Assembly (NCBI RefSeq): GCF_029714205.1
Contig: NZ_CP121648.1
Location: 2,604,001 to 2,668,000, forward strand
DNA: 64,000 nucleotides
Direction of reading: 5' to 3'
DNA from: Methylobacterium sp. CB376
Lineage (GTDB): Bacteria > Pseudomonadota > Alphaproteobacteria > Rhizobiales > Beijerinckiaceae
Part shown: piece after piece, positions 35,218-46,054 of the stretch
Numbering within the stretch: the first letter of the stretch is position 1
Layout: each line of letters starts with the position of its first letter
Program-made: the position numbers and the translations under genes
Notes under the pieces: model-generated
The model's database searches: none
Seen by the model: only the letters and a program-made list of their open reading frames with translations
What the model was told of the DNA's origin: nothing

Positions 35218-36629
35218 GCCGCCGCCCCGCGCAGGATGCGCGCCCGCTCGCGGATGACGCGCTCGACCGCGCCCTCGTCGTTGGCCACCACGCTGAAGCG
35301 CTCGGGCCGGGTCATCAGGTCGGCGAGGTGGGGCGGCAGCGCCGGGCGGATGCCGGTCGCCGCCTCGACCGCGTCCGGGAACTTCGCCGCGTGGGCGGTC
35401 GCGAGCGCCACGACCGGCGTCGCCGGATCGGCCTCGAGCAGCCGGCGCCCCGCCCGCACGCCGATGGCGCTGTGCGGATCGAGGATCTGCCCCGTGCGCG
35501 CGTAGGTGTCGCGGATCTCGGCCGCGACCTCCGGCTCCGGCACCGCGGCGGCGTCGAACTCGCTCCGCACCCGCTTCAGCACCTCCGGCGGCAGCGTGAA
35601 GCGGCCGGATTGCTTCAGGCCGGCCATCAGCCGGGTCAGCCCCTCCGGCTCGCGGCCGAGGGCCTCGAAGAGCAGGCGCTCGAAATTCGACGAGACCTGG
35701 ATGTCCATCGAGGGGGAGGTGGTGGGGGCGACGCCGCGCACCTCGTAGGTCCCGGTCGCGAGGGTACGGGCCAGGATGTCGTTGGCGTTGGTGCCGATCA
35801 TCAGGCGGCCGACCGGCAGGCCCATCCGCTTGGCGACCCAGCCGGCCAGGATGTCGCCGAAATTGCCGGTCGGCACCGCGAAGGAGACCGGCCGGTGCGG
35901 CGCCCCGAGGGCGACCGCGCTGGTGAAGTAGTAGGTGGCCTGCGCGGCGACCCGCGCCCAGTTGATCGAGTTCACGCCCGAGAGCCGCACCTCCTCGGCG
36001 AAGCGGGGGTGCTGGAACAGGGCCTTCACGATCGCCTGGCAATCGTCGAAGGTGCCCTCGACCGCGAGCGCGTGAACGTTCGGCGAGTCCACACTCGTCA
36101 TCTGGCGCCGCTGGACCTCCGACACGCGGCCGTGCGGGAACAGGATGAAGACGTCGACCTGGTCGAGGCCGCGGAAGGCCTCGACGGCGGCGCTGCCGGT
36201 GTCGCCCGAGGTGGCGCCCACGATGGTGGCGCGGCTGCCGCGGGCCTTGAGCACGTGGTCCATCAGCCGCCCGAGGAGCTGCATCGCCACGTCCTTGAAG
36301 GCGAGCGTCGGGCCGTGGTGGAGTTCGAGCAGGAACAGGTTCGCGTCGAGCTGGACGAGCGGGCACACGGCCGGGTGCCGGAAGCCGGCATAGGCCGCCT
36401 CGATCATCCGGTCGAGCGCGGCGCGCGGGATCTCGCCGTCGACGAGGGGCGCGAGCACGGCCTTGGCGGCCTCCGCGTAGGGCTTGCCCGCGAGGCCCGC
36501 GATGGTCTCGGGCGCGAGGCTGGGCCAGCTCTCGGGCAGGTAGAGGCCGCCGTCGCGGGCGAGGCCGGCGAGGAGCGCGTCGGTGAAGGTCAGCGGCGGG
36601 GCGGCGCCGCGCGTCGAGACATGGAGCAC
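35214..36629 (-). CDS. thrC: Threonine synthase
   Basis: A 471-residue PLP enzyme starting at GTG 36629 (MLHVSTRGAAPPLTFTDALL), the usual opening of proteobacterial ThrC, with the Thr_synth_N segment ESWPSLAPETIAGLAGKPYAE. The PLP lysine is in HGPTLAFKDVAMQLLG; GATSGDTGSAAVEAF binds the cofactor phosphate. It converts O-phosphohomoserine to threonine. It is overlapped by the M16 peptidase gene downstream and follows the cytochrome oxidase/SURF1 genes after a 217-base gap. Confidence 0.94.
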   Translation of the reverse strand: MLHVSTRGAAPPLTFTDALLAGLARDGGLYLPESWPSLAPETIAGLAGKPYAEAAKAVLAPLVDGEIPRAALDRMIEAAYAGFRHPAVCPLVQLDANLFLLELHHGPTLAFKDVAMQLLGRLMDHVLKARGSRATIVGATSGDTGSAAVEAFRGLDQVDVFILFPHGRVSEVQRRQMTSVDSPNVHALAVEGTFDDCQAIVKALFQHPRFAEEVRLSGVNSINWARVAAQATYYFTSAVALGAPHRPVSFAVPTGNFGDILAGWVAKRMGLPVGRLMIGTNANDILARTLATGTYEVRGVAPTTSPSMDIQVSSNFERLLFEALGREPEGLTRLMAGLKQSGRFTLPPEVLKRVRSEFDAAAVPEPEVAAEIRDTYARTGQILDPHSAIGVRAGRRLLEADPATPVVALATAHAAKFPDAVEAATGIRPALPPHLADLMTRPERFSVVANDEGAVERVIRERARILRGAAA

Positions 36630-36846
36630 GGGAAAGGTCCTGAGGCTGGCGGGTGGCCTACACGAAATGAGCGGCGGCGTCAGCCGGTCGCCGTGGATGC
36701 CGCGAGATGGCCGGACGCGGGTGGGCGGCGCGGATTCGGAGATCGGGTTCGGTCTCCGCCATCGCTCTCGCTTCGGCAGGTGCACCGCACGCGCCTCGCC
36801 CGGAATGCGGGCCGCCGCGCAACGCGTGCCCGGACAGCCTCCGGCT

Positions 36847-37608
36847 TCAGGCCGGCGCCGACAGCGTCCTCCACGCATAGGCCCCGAACACGCCCACGAG
36901 GCAGAGCGCGATGCCGTACCACGTGAACGCGTATTGCAGGTGGTTGTTGGGCAGGTCGACCCGCAGCTGCCCGCCCTTCGGCCAGCCGCCCGGATTGGGC
37001 GTCGCGTCGGCCTCGATCAGGTAGGGCGCGGCCCCGTCGAGCCCGCGGGCGGCGACGATGCCCGGCACGTCGCGGTTGAACCACTCGCCGCGCGCCGGAT
37101 CGGGGGCGGGCACGAACATCCCGCGCGCCTCGCTCGCCCGCAGGATCCCCGTCACGGTGACCGGTCCCTCGACCTGCCCGGCCGCGCGATCCCTCGGGTT
37201 CTTCAGCTCGGTCGGGACGAAGCCGCGATTGACCAGGATCGGCGGGCCGTCGTCGCGCAGGAGCGGGGTGAGCACGTAGTAGCCCTGCTGCGCCCGCCCG
37301 GGCACCTCGCCCGGAGCGAGCCCGTGCACCAGCGTCTCCTTGTCGTGCAGGAAGCGGCCGGTCGCGCGCACGCGCCTGAACTCGTCGGCGCCCGGATCCC
37401 AGGCCCCGGGAGCCGGGGGTGGGGGCGGGGGATCGATCTTCGCGCGCTCGACGATCTGGCGGATCAGGCCCTCCTTCCAGGCCTTGCGCTCGACCTGCCA
37501 GGTGCCGAGCCCGAGCAGGATCGCGAGGCAGACCAGGGTGGCGAGGCCGGGCGCCACCAGGGCGCGCCAGCGCGGCGCCCCGGCCGCAGGCTCGGCCCGC
37601 GCGCGCAT
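36847..37608 (-). CDS. SURF1-family cytochrome oxidase assembly protein
   Basis: A 253-residue protein with an N-terminal membrane helix (LVAPGLATLVCLAILLGLG), then TWQVERKAWKEGLI, a periplasmic domain with GYYVLTPLL and PILVNRGFVP, and a C-terminal helix with HLQYAFTWYGIALCLVGVF. These are the standard Surf1 features. It helps insert heme a into subunit I of the aa3 oxidase. The ATG overlaps the DUF983 stop by one base (TGATG). Confidence 0.92.
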   Translation of the reverse strand: MRARAEPAAGAPRWRALVAPGLATLVCLAILLGLGTWQVERKAWKEGLIRQIVERAKIDPPPPPPAPGAWDPGADEFRRVRATGRFLHDKETLVHGLAPGEVPGRAQQGYYVLTPLLRDDGPPILVNRGFVPTELKNPRDRAAGQVEGPVTVTGILRASEARGMFVPAPDPARGEWFNRDVPGIVAARGLDGAAPYLIEADATPNPGGWPKGGQLRVDLPNNHLQYAFTWYGIALCLVGVFGAYAWRTLSAPA

Positions 37609-37976
37609 CAGCGGAAGCGTCCCTGCTCGGCCCGGTTGGAGAATTGCAGCGCCGCCATCAGGCCCTTCAGGGGGCGCACCAGGATCAGGCTCAGGACGAC
37701 CGAGAGCGGGACCCAGAGCACGGCGTGCAGCCAGAGCGGCGGCTCGTAGGCGAACTCGACCCACATCGCGAGGGCCACCACCACGAGGCCGACGATCGAC
37801 ATCACGAAGAAGGCCGGGCCGTCGGCCGAGTCGATGAACTTGAAGTCGAGGCCGCAGACCTCGCAGGACGGCCGGAAGCTCAGGAACCCCTTGAACAGGT
37901 GGCCCTCGCCGCAGCGCGGGCAGCGGCCGCGCAGTCCCGCCGTCGCCGGGGATGGAATGGTGCGGATGTCGTCCAC
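37608..37976 (-). CDS. DUF983 family membrane protein
   Basis: A 122-residue protein from GTG 37976, preferred because AGGAG precedes it and upstream in-frame sequence is low complexity. It has two CxxC pairs, GRCPRCGEGHLF and SCEVCGLDF, followed by two membrane helices (FFVMSIVGLVVVALAM and LWVPLSVVLSLILV). DUF983 genes regularly lie between ctaE and SURF1 in alphaproteobacterial oxidase operons, as here. The cysteines suggest a metal or redox role in oxidase assembly; this is not demonstrated. Confidence 0.86.
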   Translation of the reverse strand: MDDIRTIPSPATAGLRGRCPRCGEGHLFKGFLSFRPSCEVCGLDFKFIDSADGPAFFVMSIVGLVVVALAMWVEFAYEPPLWLHAVLWVPLSVVLSLILVRPLKGLMAALQFSNRAEQGRFR

Positions 37977-38134
37977 CTGATGTCGCTCCTGCGCTGGGGA
38001 GGGCGGCCGGCTCGCGCGCCCCGGGACCGGGGGGAGCGCGGCGCCCACCCGCATATGGGGAGGGGACGCGGGCCCCGCCACGAAAAAGGGCGGCTCGCGC
38101 CGCCCTCTCCCGCACCGTTGCGTGCCGGCGCCTC

Positions 38135-38170
38135 ATCCGCGGTCCGGACGATCACGTCCGGACCGCGGAT
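38135..38170. terminator. Perfect 16-bp hairpin in the ctaE-DUF983 gap
   Basis: ATCCGCGGTCCGGACG (38135-38150) pairs perfectly with 38155-38170 around ATCA. It lies downstream of the ctaE stop on the minus strand, after a family 1 repeat, and before DUF983. It may end or attenuate the oxidase transcript. No T-run is visible. Confidence 0.5.
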
Positions 38171-38190
38171 GACGAGCCCGCGCGGAGCGA

Positions 38191-38256
38191 GCCCGCGCGG
38201 CGCTTGAGCGAAGCCGACATCCGCATTGCGAAAGCAATCCGTCGGATGTCGGATCA
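38191..38256 (-). repeat. Dispersed repeat, family 1 (copy 3), overlapping the ctaE stop
   Basis: Reads GCCCGCGCGGCGCTTGAGCG through AAGCCGACATCCGCATTGCG to the ATCCGTCGGAT end; it is the complement of the copies at 9649 and 59806. Its outer end contains the ctaE stop codon (38254-38256). On the minus strand the order is ctaE end, repeat, then hairpin, the same polarity as at 9649-9783. Confidence 0.72.
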
Positions 38257-39114
38257 GTGCCCGGCGGCGTGGCCGAAGCCCGAGCCCCAGACGTAGATCG
38301 CCGCGAACAGGAACAGCCACACCACGTCGACGAAGTGCCAGTACCAGGCGGCGAACTCGAAGCCGAGATGCTGGCGCGGCGAGAACTGGCCGAGATAGGC
38401 GCGGTAGAGGCAGACCGCGAGGAAGATCGTGCCGATGATGACGTGAGCGCCGTGGAAGCCGGTCGCCATGAAGAAGGTCGCCGAGTAGATGCTGCCCGAG
38501 AAGCCGAAATGGGCGTGCGCGTACTCGTAGGCCTGGACGCAGCTGAACAGCACGCCGAGCGCGATGGTCAGCCACAGGCCGTACTTCAGGCCCTTGCGGT
38601 CGTCGTTGAGGAGCGCGTGGTGCGCCCAGGTCACCGTGGTGCCGGAGGTGAGCAGGATCAGGGTGTTGAGGAGCGGCAGGTGCCAGGGATCGAAGGCCTC
38701 GACGCCCTTCGGGGGCCAGTGGCCGCCGGTGAATTCGAGCCGCGAGGCCTGGATCGGCTCGGCCGCGTAAAGCGCCGCGTCGAAATAGGCCCAGAACCAC
38801 GCCACGAAGAACATCACCTCGGAGGCGATGAACATCATCATCCCGTAGCGGTGGTGCAGCTGCACCACGCGGGTGTGGTCGCCGGTCTCGGCCTCGTGCA
38901 CCACGTCCCGCCACCAGCTCAGCATGGTGTAGAGGACGCCGATCACGCCGGCGAAGAAGAAGTACGGCCCGATCGCGAGCTTCGCGAGGGTCAGGCTCTT
39001 CATCCAGAAGACCGCGCCGAACACCATCAGGAAGGCGCTGGCCGAGCCGACGAGCGGCCAGGGACTCGGATTGACGAGGTGGTAGTCGTGGTGCTTCGCG
39101 TGCGCCTCGGCCAT
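38254..39114 (-). CDS. ctaE: Cytochrome c oxidase subunit III
   Basis: A 286-residue seven-helix protein starting MAEAHAKHHDYHLVNPSPWPL, a standard alphaproteobacterial CoxC opening. Conserved elements are WWRDVVHEAETGDHT, HRYGMMMFIASEVMFF with the conserved glutamate, NTLILLTSGTTVTWAHHAL, and FHGAHVIIGTIFL; it ends WYWHFVDVVWLFLFAAIYVWG. It is the third core subunit of the aa3-type oxidase in the inner membrane. The start at 39114 follows GAGGAGA. Confidence 0.95.
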   Translation of the reverse strand: MAEAHAKHHDYHLVNPSPWPLVGSASAFLMVFGAVFWMKSLTLAKLAIGPYFFFAGVIGVLYTMLSWWRDVVHEAETGDHTRVVQLHHRYGMMMFIASEVMFFVAWFWAYFDAALYAAEPIQASRLEFTGGHWPPKGVEAFDPWHLPLLNTLILLTSGTTVTWAHHALLNDDRKGLKYGLWLTIALGVLFSCVQAYEYAHAHFGFSGSIYSATFFMATGFHGAHVIIGTIFLAVCLYRAYLGQFSPRQHLGFEFAAWYWHFVDVVWLFLFAAIYVWGSGFGHAAGH

Positions 39115-39260
39115 CGTGATCGATCTCCTCGCCTCTCGTTCGACCCGGCGCGCGGGTCGCGGCCCCTTGCCTGCGTGTGCCGGTGCCCCCTGGTCCCCGG
39201 GGCGGCTCGGCCGGCTCACGCTTTAGTGTGCACCCTCTCGCCTGTCACCGGGCCATAGGG

Positions 39261-39881
39261 TCAATTCGGGCGCGGTTCGCCCGCGCTCGTTGTCGCAAGC
39301 GCGGCCGTGGGCTGGCCGTTCTTCGACGGGAAGTACGTGTAGGACAGGGTCATCTCCGCGTAATCGCGGGTGTTCGGGTCCGTCCGCACCGCCGGGTCGA
39401 CGTAGAACACCACCGGCACGTCGATGGTCTCGCCCGGCTTCAGGGTCTGCTCGTTGAAGCAGAAGCACTGGATCTTCACGAAGTAGCCGCCCATCAGGCC
39501 GGGCTGGACGTTGAAGGTGGCCACCCCGGTGGTCGGCAGGCTCGCCGTGTTGGTGACCCGGAAGAAGACCGTCTGGGTGGCGCCGAGCTTGGCCTCGACG
39601 CGCGGCGCCTCGGCCTCGAAGCGCCAGGGCAGGCTCGGCGAGACGTTGGTATCGAAGTGGACGGTCATGACCTCGTCGGAGGCGGGGGCCGAGGGCGCGC
39701 GGCCGACCAGCGGCGTGCCGTCGTAGCCCGTCGTCTTGCAGAACAGGTCGTAGAGCGGCACCGACGCGAAGGCGAGCGCCGTCATCCCGACCACGGTGCC
39801 GATGCAGGCGATCAGGGTGGTGCGGATCCCCGCCCGGGCGGGCGTGCCCGCCTGCGCGGGGCTGGAACGGTGTGCGGTCAT
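39261..39881 (-). CDS. ctaG: Cytochrome c oxidase assembly protein CtaG (Cox11 type)
   Basis: A 206-residue membrane-anchored copper chaperone. One helix lies near residues 22-42 (TLIACIGTVVGMTALAFASV), followed by PLYDLFCKTTGYDG with Cys48, and the copper site CFCF at Cys139/Cys141 in KIQCFCFNEQTL. The family delivers copper to the CuB centre of subunit I. It lies between the CoxF-like gene and ctaE, the usual order. Confidence 0.94.
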   Translation of the reverse strand: MTAHRSSPAQAGTPARAGIRTTLIACIGTVVGMTALAFASVPLYDLFCKTTGYDGTPLVGRAPSAPASDEVMTVHFDTNVSPSLPWRFEAEAPRVEAKLGATQTVFFRVTNTASLPTTGVATFNVQPGLMGGYFVKIQCFCFNEQTLKPGETIDVPVVFYVDPAVRTDPNTRDYAEMTLSYTYFPSKNGQPTAALATTSAGEPRPN

Positions 39882-39897
39882 CGGGGCACCTCCCGGG

Positions 39898-40050
39898 TCA
39901 CAGCGGCCGGTTGAGGACCTGCGGCCCGAGCTTGGCGATCGTCAGCACGTAGAAGATGGCGACGAGCGCCGCGAGGGTGAGCGCGATCGCCAGCGAGCGC
40001 TTGCGGCGGCGGCGCGCCTCTTCGGGGGTCAGGGCGGGGAAGTCGCTCAT
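39898..40050 (-). CDS. CoxF-like single-helix protein (50 aa)
   Basis: This short gene encodes [19 protein letters not shown] followed by one membrane helix ([19 protein letters not shown]) and [12 protein letters not shown]. Its ATG overlaps the ctaB stop by four bases and it ends 17 bases before ctaG. Tiny single-helix proteins at this position, between ctaB and ctaG, are found in many alphaproteobacterial oxidase operons. The role is probably in assembly or stability of the oxidase; it is unproven. Confidence 0.8.
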   Translation of the reverse strand: MSDFPALTPEEARRRRKRSLAIALTLAALVAIFYVLTIAKLGPQVLNRPL

Positions 40051-41000
40051 CCGAACAGCTGCGAGACCGGCCGGAACAGGCCGAGGCCCTGCTCGGCGAG
40101 CAGCGCCGAGAACAGGAGGAACAGGTAGAGGATCGAGAAGCCGAACAGGCCCATCGCGGCCTTGTCGGCGCCCTCGCCCTCGCGGCGGTGGTAGACCTGC
40201 AGGCTGAGCGCCAGCATCGCGAGGCCGCCGAGCAGCGCCACGAGGCCGTAGATCAGGCCGCCGAATCCGAGCGCCACCGGGGCGAGGCCGAGCGGCGCGA
40301 GCAGCAGCGTGTAGGCGACGATCTGGCGGCGGGTCGAGTCGGGGCCGGCCACGTTCGGCATCATCGGGATGCCGGCCTTGGCGTAGTCGCCAGACTTGAC
40401 CAGGGCCAGCGCCCAGAAATGCGGCGGCGTCCAGACGAAGATGATCAGGAACAGGACGAGGCCCTCGATCCCGACCGTGCCGGTGACGACCGCCTGGCCG
40501 ATCATCGGCGGCAGGGCGCCGGCGGCGCCGCCGATCACGATGTTCTGCGCCGTCGCCCGCTTCAGCCACATCGAGTAGATCACGGCGTAGAAGGCGATGG
40601 TGAAGGCGAGGAGCCCGGCCGCGAGCCAGTTGGCGGCGAGCCCGAGCATCAGCACCGAGCCGACCGAGAGCGTCATCCCGAAGGCCAGGGCCTCGTCGGG
40701 GCGGATCTTGCCCGCCGGGATCGGCCGCGTCCGGGTGCGGGACATGACCGCGTCCACGTCCGCGTCCCACCACATGTTGAGGCAGCCCGAAGCGCCCGCG
40801 CCGACCGCGATCATCAGGAGCGAGACCGCGGCGATGACCGGGTTCACGTGGCTCTTCGTCACCGTCATCCCGACGAGCGCGGTGAAGATCACGAGCGCCA
40901 TCACCCGCGGCTTCAGCAGGGCGAAGAAATCCGCGACGTCGCCGTTCGAGGCCGGCGCGAGGCTCCGGGCGGGATTCAGGCTGTTCGTCAGACTCGTCAT
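40047..41000 (-). CDS. ctaB: Protoheme IX farnesyltransferase (heme O synthase)
   Basis: A 317-residue UbiA-type polytopic enzyme. The prenyl-diphosphate binding motif is [15 protein letters not shown] with [11 protein letters not shown] following, and [12 protein letters not shown] and [11 protein letters not shown] mark later loops; eight or nine hydrophobic helices are visible. It farnesylates heme b to heme O for the aa3 oxidase. It is translationally coupled to the CoxF-like gene. About 120 bases with a strong hairpin separate it from ctaD. Confidence 0.95.
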   Translation of the reverse strand: MTSLTNSLNPARSLAPASNGDVADFFALLKPRVMALVIFTALVGMTVTKSHVNPVIAAVSLLMIAVGAGASGCLNMWWDADVDAVMSRTRTRPIPAGKIRPDEALAFGMTLSVGSVLMLGLAANWLAAGLLAFTIAFYAVIYSMWLKRATAQNIVIGGAAGALPPMIGQAVVTGTVGIEGLVLFLIIFVWTPPHFWALALVKSGDYAKAGIPMMPNVAGPDSTRRQIVAYTLLLAPLGLAPVALGFGGLIYGLVALLGGLAMLALSLQVYHRREGEGADKAAMGLFGFSILYLFLLFSALLAEQGLGLFRPVSQLFG

Positions 41001-41085
41001 GGCCACCGGTTGCGAAGGCGAAGAACGGGGAGGGGCTTCGCTCCTCGCCGGAACCCGCGCCGCGCGGGGGTTCGGGAGAAGAGCG

Positions 41086-41107
41086 AGGGCCGCCCGAGGG
41101 CGGCCCT
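41086..41107 (-). terminator. Strong GC hairpin between ctaD and ctaB
   Basis: AGGGCCGCCC (41086-41095) is perfectly complementary to GGGCGGCCCT (41098-41107), lying 16 bases after the ctaD stop on the minus strand. It is followed by a pyrimidine-rich stretch (CGCTCTTCTCCCG). It is probably a partial terminator that lowers expression of the assembly genes relative to ctaC-ctaD. Confidence 0.55.
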
Positions 41108-41122
41108 GCTCGGCTGTCCGGC

Positions 41123-42838
<1,716 letters not shown>

Positions 42839-43702
42839 TCAGCGGGCCGAGGCGAACTTGGCGCCGGCGTCGAGGCGGGCGTACTTGGTCTTCGCCTCGG
42901 TGAGCCAGGCCTGGAAGGCCTCGTCGCTCACCACCCGCACGGTGATGGGCATGAAGGCGTGGCGCTGGCCGCACAATTCGGAGCACTGGCCGTGATAGGT
43001 GCCCTCCCGCTCCGCCTTGAACCAGAACTGGTTCAGGCGGCCCGGGATCGCATCGATCTTGAAGCCGAAGGACGGCATCGCCCAGGAATGCATCACGTCC
43101 GCGGCGGTGACCTGGATCTTCACGATCTTGTTGACCGGGACGACCATGATGTTGTCGGTGGCGAGCAGCTTGGGCTGGCCGGACTTCTCCTGGTCCTCGC
43201 CCTCCAGCAGGTTGGCGTCGAAGCCGAAGCCGCCGACCTCCTTCGGGTACTCGTAGGACCAGTACCAGGCGTGGCCGACGACCTTGACCATCAGGTCGGC
43301 CTTCGGGTCGGAGAGCTGCGTGCGCAGCACCCGGAAGGACGGGATCGCGATCGCCACCAGGATCAGCACCGGCACGATCGTCCAGGCCACCTCCAGCATC
43401 GTGTTGTGGGTGGTGCGGGACGGGACCGGCTGCTTGCGCTCGTTGAAGCGGAAGATCACCACCAGGAGCAGCGCCAGCACCAGCAGCACGATGGCCAGCA
43501 TGATGACGTTCAGCAGGTGGTGGAAGTTGTAGATCTCGGTCGCCACCTGGGTGACGGGTTTCTGCAGATCCATCTGCCACGGCTCGGGCTGACCGGTGCC
43601 GGCCGCGAAGGCGGCTGTGCCGGTGAGGAAAGCCGCCAGTGCCGCGGCGCCTCCCAGAATTGCTCGGCCGAACCGCCGATGCTGCGCCCTCGCCATCCCC
43701 AT
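42839..43702 (-). CDS. ctaC: Cytochrome c oxidase subunit II
   Basis: A 287-residue protein with a signal peptide (ILGGAAALAAFLTGTAAFA), two membrane helices (about residues 62-85 and 105-125) and a periplasmic CuA domain. The CuA ligands are visible in ADVMHSWAMPSFGFK and GQCSELCGQRHAFMP. WYWSYEYP marks the aromatic electron-entry region. No heme c motif (CxxCH) follows, so it is the plain aa3 type. The start at 43702 follows GAGGGCG; a second ATG lies two codons on. It is the first gene of the oxidase operon. Confidence 0.95.
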   Translation of the reverse strand: MGMARAQHRRFGRAILGGAAALAAFLTGTAAFAAGTGQPEPWQMDLQKPVTQVATEIYNFHHLLNVIMLAIVLLVLALLLVVIFRFNERKQPVPSRTTHNTMLEVAWTIVPVLILVAIAIPSFRVLRTQLSDPKADLMVKVVGHAWYWSYEYPKEVGGFGFDANLLEGEDQEKSGQPKLLATDNIMVVPVNKIVKIQVTAADVMHSWAMPSFGFKIDAIPGRLNQFWFKAEREGTYHGQCSELCGQRHAFMPITVRVVSDEAFQAWLTEAKTKYARLDAGAKFASAR

Positions 43703-44083
43703 ATCGCCCTCGGTGCTCCCGTTGATCCGGTCTGAGACGGCCGGGGTGAGGCTCGCGCGAGCCGGTCGGCCGTCGATCGCCGCGCCGGCCGGCCGCGCAG
43801 GGTCCGGCACCCGCCGACGATCCTTCAGTGGGCGTCTCACACCACAACGCCGGAGCAAGCGCAACGGCATTGGCGTCGCATCCGGGGCCCGCAAACCCCA
43901 GGCGGCCCCGGACCTTCGTCCAGTTTCGGGCCCCTGTTGCGGCGGGATGACGGGGCCGCGGGGCGCGTCGCGGGTTGTGCCGAGGCCCCGCCTTCGGGCA
44001 GGGTCCGGCGGCAGCGGGCGCCGGGCGCGCCCCGCGCCCACGCGACCCCATCCGCGACCCCATCGCCGCGCCCACGCGATCCC
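43703..44083. other. Divergent intergenic region, ctaC to LysR
   Basis: This 381-base gap must hold the promoters of the oxidase operon (leftward) and of the LysR gene (rightward). No convincing -35/-10 pair was found. Shortly before the LysR start, CGCGACCCCATC is repeated directly (about 44041-44064), then appears in diverged form. No gene was recognised. Confidence 0.4.
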
Positions 44084-44992
44084 ATGATCGACCGGCTGGA
44101 ATTCATCCTGGCGCTCGCCCGCGAGCAGCATTTCGGGCGCGCCGCCCAGGCCTGCGGCGTGTCGCAGCAGACCCTCTCGGCCGGGGTGAAGCAGCTGGAG
44201 GAGCGGCTCGGGGTGATGCTCGTGCAGCGCGGCTCGCGCTTCCAGGGCTTCACCCCGGAGGGCGAGCGCGTGCTCGACTGGGCGCGGCGGATCGTCGGGG
44301 ACGCCCGCGCCATGCGCCAGGAGGTGGCGGCCCTGCGCCGCGGCCTCTCCGGCACCCTGCGCATGGCGGCGGTGCCGACCGCGACGCCGATCGTCGCCGC
44401 CCTGACGACGCCCTTCCGGGCCCGCCACCCGGCCGTGCGCTTCAGCGTGCAATCGGCCACCTCGCACGAGATCGTGCGCCAGATCGCCAATCTCGAACTC
44501 GATGCCGGGCTCACCTACCTGGAGAACGAGCCGCTCGGGCGGGTCGCGACGGTGCCGCTCTACCGCGAGCAGTACCGGCTGCTCACCGCGGCGGAGGGCA
44601 TCTACGGCGGGCGCGACGAGGTCACCTGGGCCGAGGTCGCCCATATCCCGCTCTGCCTCCTCACCCCCAACATGCAGAACCGCCGCATCATCGACCGGCA
44701 ATTGCGCGCCGTGGGGGCGGAGCCGGCCCCGATCCTCGAATCCAACTCGATGATCGTGCTCGTCACCCACGTGCGGACGGCGAAGTGGGCGAGCATCATG
44801 CCGGCGGCCCTGGCCGAGACCTTCAAGCTCACCGAGCGGGTGCGGGCGGTGCCGATCACGGAGCCCGACATCCGCCACACGATCGGCCTCGTCGTGCCCG
44901 ACCGCGACCCGATGACGCCGCTGGTGGCGGCCTTCCTGGCCGAGGCGCGGGCCCTGGCGCCCCAGCTCGGGCGCGAGCTGGCCGGCGGGTGA
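44084..44992 (+). CDS. LysR-family regulator, probable formate dehydrogenase regulator
   Basis: A 302-residue LTTR. The HTH is MIDRLEFILALAREQHFGRAAQACGVSQQTLSAGVKQLE (first dozen residues diagnostic) and the effector domain starts GTLRMAAVPTATPIVAALT. ATG 44084 is used; an in-frame upstream extension is low-complexity. LysR proteins of this type occur upstream of fdsGBACD formate dehydrogenase operons, here 590 bases downstream on the same strand with only a small opposing gene between. Control of that operon in response to formate is likely but inferred. Confidence 0.87.
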   Translation: MIDRLEFILALAREQHFGRAAQACGVSQQTLSAGVKQLEERLGVMLVQRGSRFQGFTPEGERVLDWARRIVGDARAMRQEVAALRRGLSGTLRMAAVPTATPIVAALTTPFRARHPAVRFSVQSATSHEIVRQIANLELDAGLTYLENEPLGRVATVPLYREQYRLLTAAEGIYGGRDEVTWAEVAHIPLCLLTPNMQNRRIIDRQLRAVGAEPAPILESNSMIVLVTHVRTAKWASIMPAALAETFKLTERVRAVPITEPDIRHTIGLVVPDRDPMTPLVAAFLAEARALAPQLGRELAGG

Positions 44993-45022
44993 GGGGATGG
45001 TCGGGGCGGGCGCGGGGGCGCC

Positions 45023-45421
45023 TCACCGCCCCGGCCGACGGCCCGGGTAAGCCGGCAGCCCGTCCGCCAGCACCGTCCAGCGCGGCCGCCCGGCCGCCTG
45101 CGTGTGGTCGCGGGGCGGCGCGGCGTCCGGGTCGTCGAGGCTCGCGATCGTCACGTCGATCTCCTCCGCGTGGGCCTCGGCCTCGTAGGTCAGCGAGGTC
45201 CCGCAGGTGGCGCAGAAGCCCCGGACCACGCCGGGGCTCGACGCGTAGCGGGAGGGGGCCTCCCCGGTGAACCGGAGCGCGGCCCGCGCCACGCTGAACC
45301 ACGCCACCGGCGCGGCCCCCACCGCCCGGCGGCAGGAGGCGCAGTGGCACAGGGTCTCGTGGAAGGCCGGCGCGTCGGCCGCGTAGCGCACCCGGCCGCA
45401 CAGACATCCGCCCGTCAGCAT
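45023..45421 (-). CDS. GFA-family (CENP-V/GFA) zinc-binding protein
   Basis: A 132-residue GFA-fold protein: LTGGCLCGRVRYAA with the first zinc ligands, LCHCASCRRAVGA with CHCxxC, and RGFCATCGTSL. The pattern GSCxCG...CHCxxC...CxxCG is the family hallmark. Some members act on S-hydroxymethylglutathione; others are of unknown function. A link to formaldehyde or formate metabolism is tempting because the gene sits between the LysR and the formate dehydrogenase operon, but its orientation is opposite. Confidence 0.88.
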   Translation of the reverse strand: MLTGGCLCGRVRYAADAPAFHETLCHCASCRRAVGAAPVAWFSVARAALRFTGEAPSRYASSPGVVRGFCATCGTSLTYEAEAHAEEIDVTIASLDDPDAAPPRDHTQAAGRPRWTVLADGLPAYPGRRPGR

Positions 45422-45580
45422 CGCCCCCTCCCCGTCGAGCCCCGGATCACGCGAGCAATCCGGTGGCGGCCGCGATCCTTAACAAAAAATCCCTGTCGTT
45501 CCACCGAACCGCGCGATTGATTCACCCGACGTCATCACCCACCCTGACCTTAGAACCAGAACGAATTCGGGAAGGGGACG

Positions 45581-46054
45581 ATGCCGGGACACGAGCCCTG
45601 GGATGCCGCGCGCGCGGCCGGGATCATCGCCGAACACGCCCAGCTGGAAGGGGCCACGCTGCCGATCCTGCACGCCCTGCAGGAGAGGTTCGGCTACGTG
45701 GACCAGGGCGCGGTGGCGCTGATCGCCGACGCGCTGAACCTCTCGAAGGCCGAGGTTCACGGCTGCATCACCTTCTACCACGATTTCCGGGCGGAGCCGG
45801 CCGGGCGCCGGGTGGTCAAGCTGTGCCGCGCCGAGGCCTGCCAGGCGGTCGGCGCCGACGCGCTGCACGCGGAGATCCTGGGCCGCTACGGCGTCGGCTG
45901 GCACGGCACCACGGCGGACGGCGCGGTCACGATCGAGCCGGTCTTCTGCCTCGGCCTCTGCGCCTGCGGTCCGGCCGCCCTCGTGGACGGCGCGCCGGTG
46001 GCCCGCCTCGACGCCGAGGGCCTCGCGGCCGCCCTGACGGAGGAGGCCGCGTGA
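45581..46054 (+). CDS. fdsG: NAD-dependent formate dehydrogenase gamma subunit (NuoE-like)
   Basis: A 157-residue thioredoxin-like 2Fe-2S subunit. It starts at ATG 45581 after GGAAGGGG. The four cysteines appear in VKLCRAEACQAVGAD and FCLGLCACGPAAL. The N-terminal helical part LPILHALQERFGYVDQ is typical of NuoE/FdsG. It relays electrons with the beta subunit. Its stop overlaps the beta start (GTGA). First gene of the operon. Confidence 0.93.
   Translation: MPGHEPWDAARAAGIIAEHAQLEGATLPILHALQERFGYVDQGAVALIADALNLSKAEVHGCITFYHDFRAEPAGRRVVKLCRAEACQAVGADALHAEILGRYGVGWHGTTADGAVTIEPVFCLGLCACGPAALVDGAPVARLDAEGLAAALTEEAA

Noticed and set aside
30901..35505. A 1534-codon plus-strand open frame
   Set aside because: It is antisense to the GGDEF/EAL, M16 and thrC genes and has no recognisable domain.
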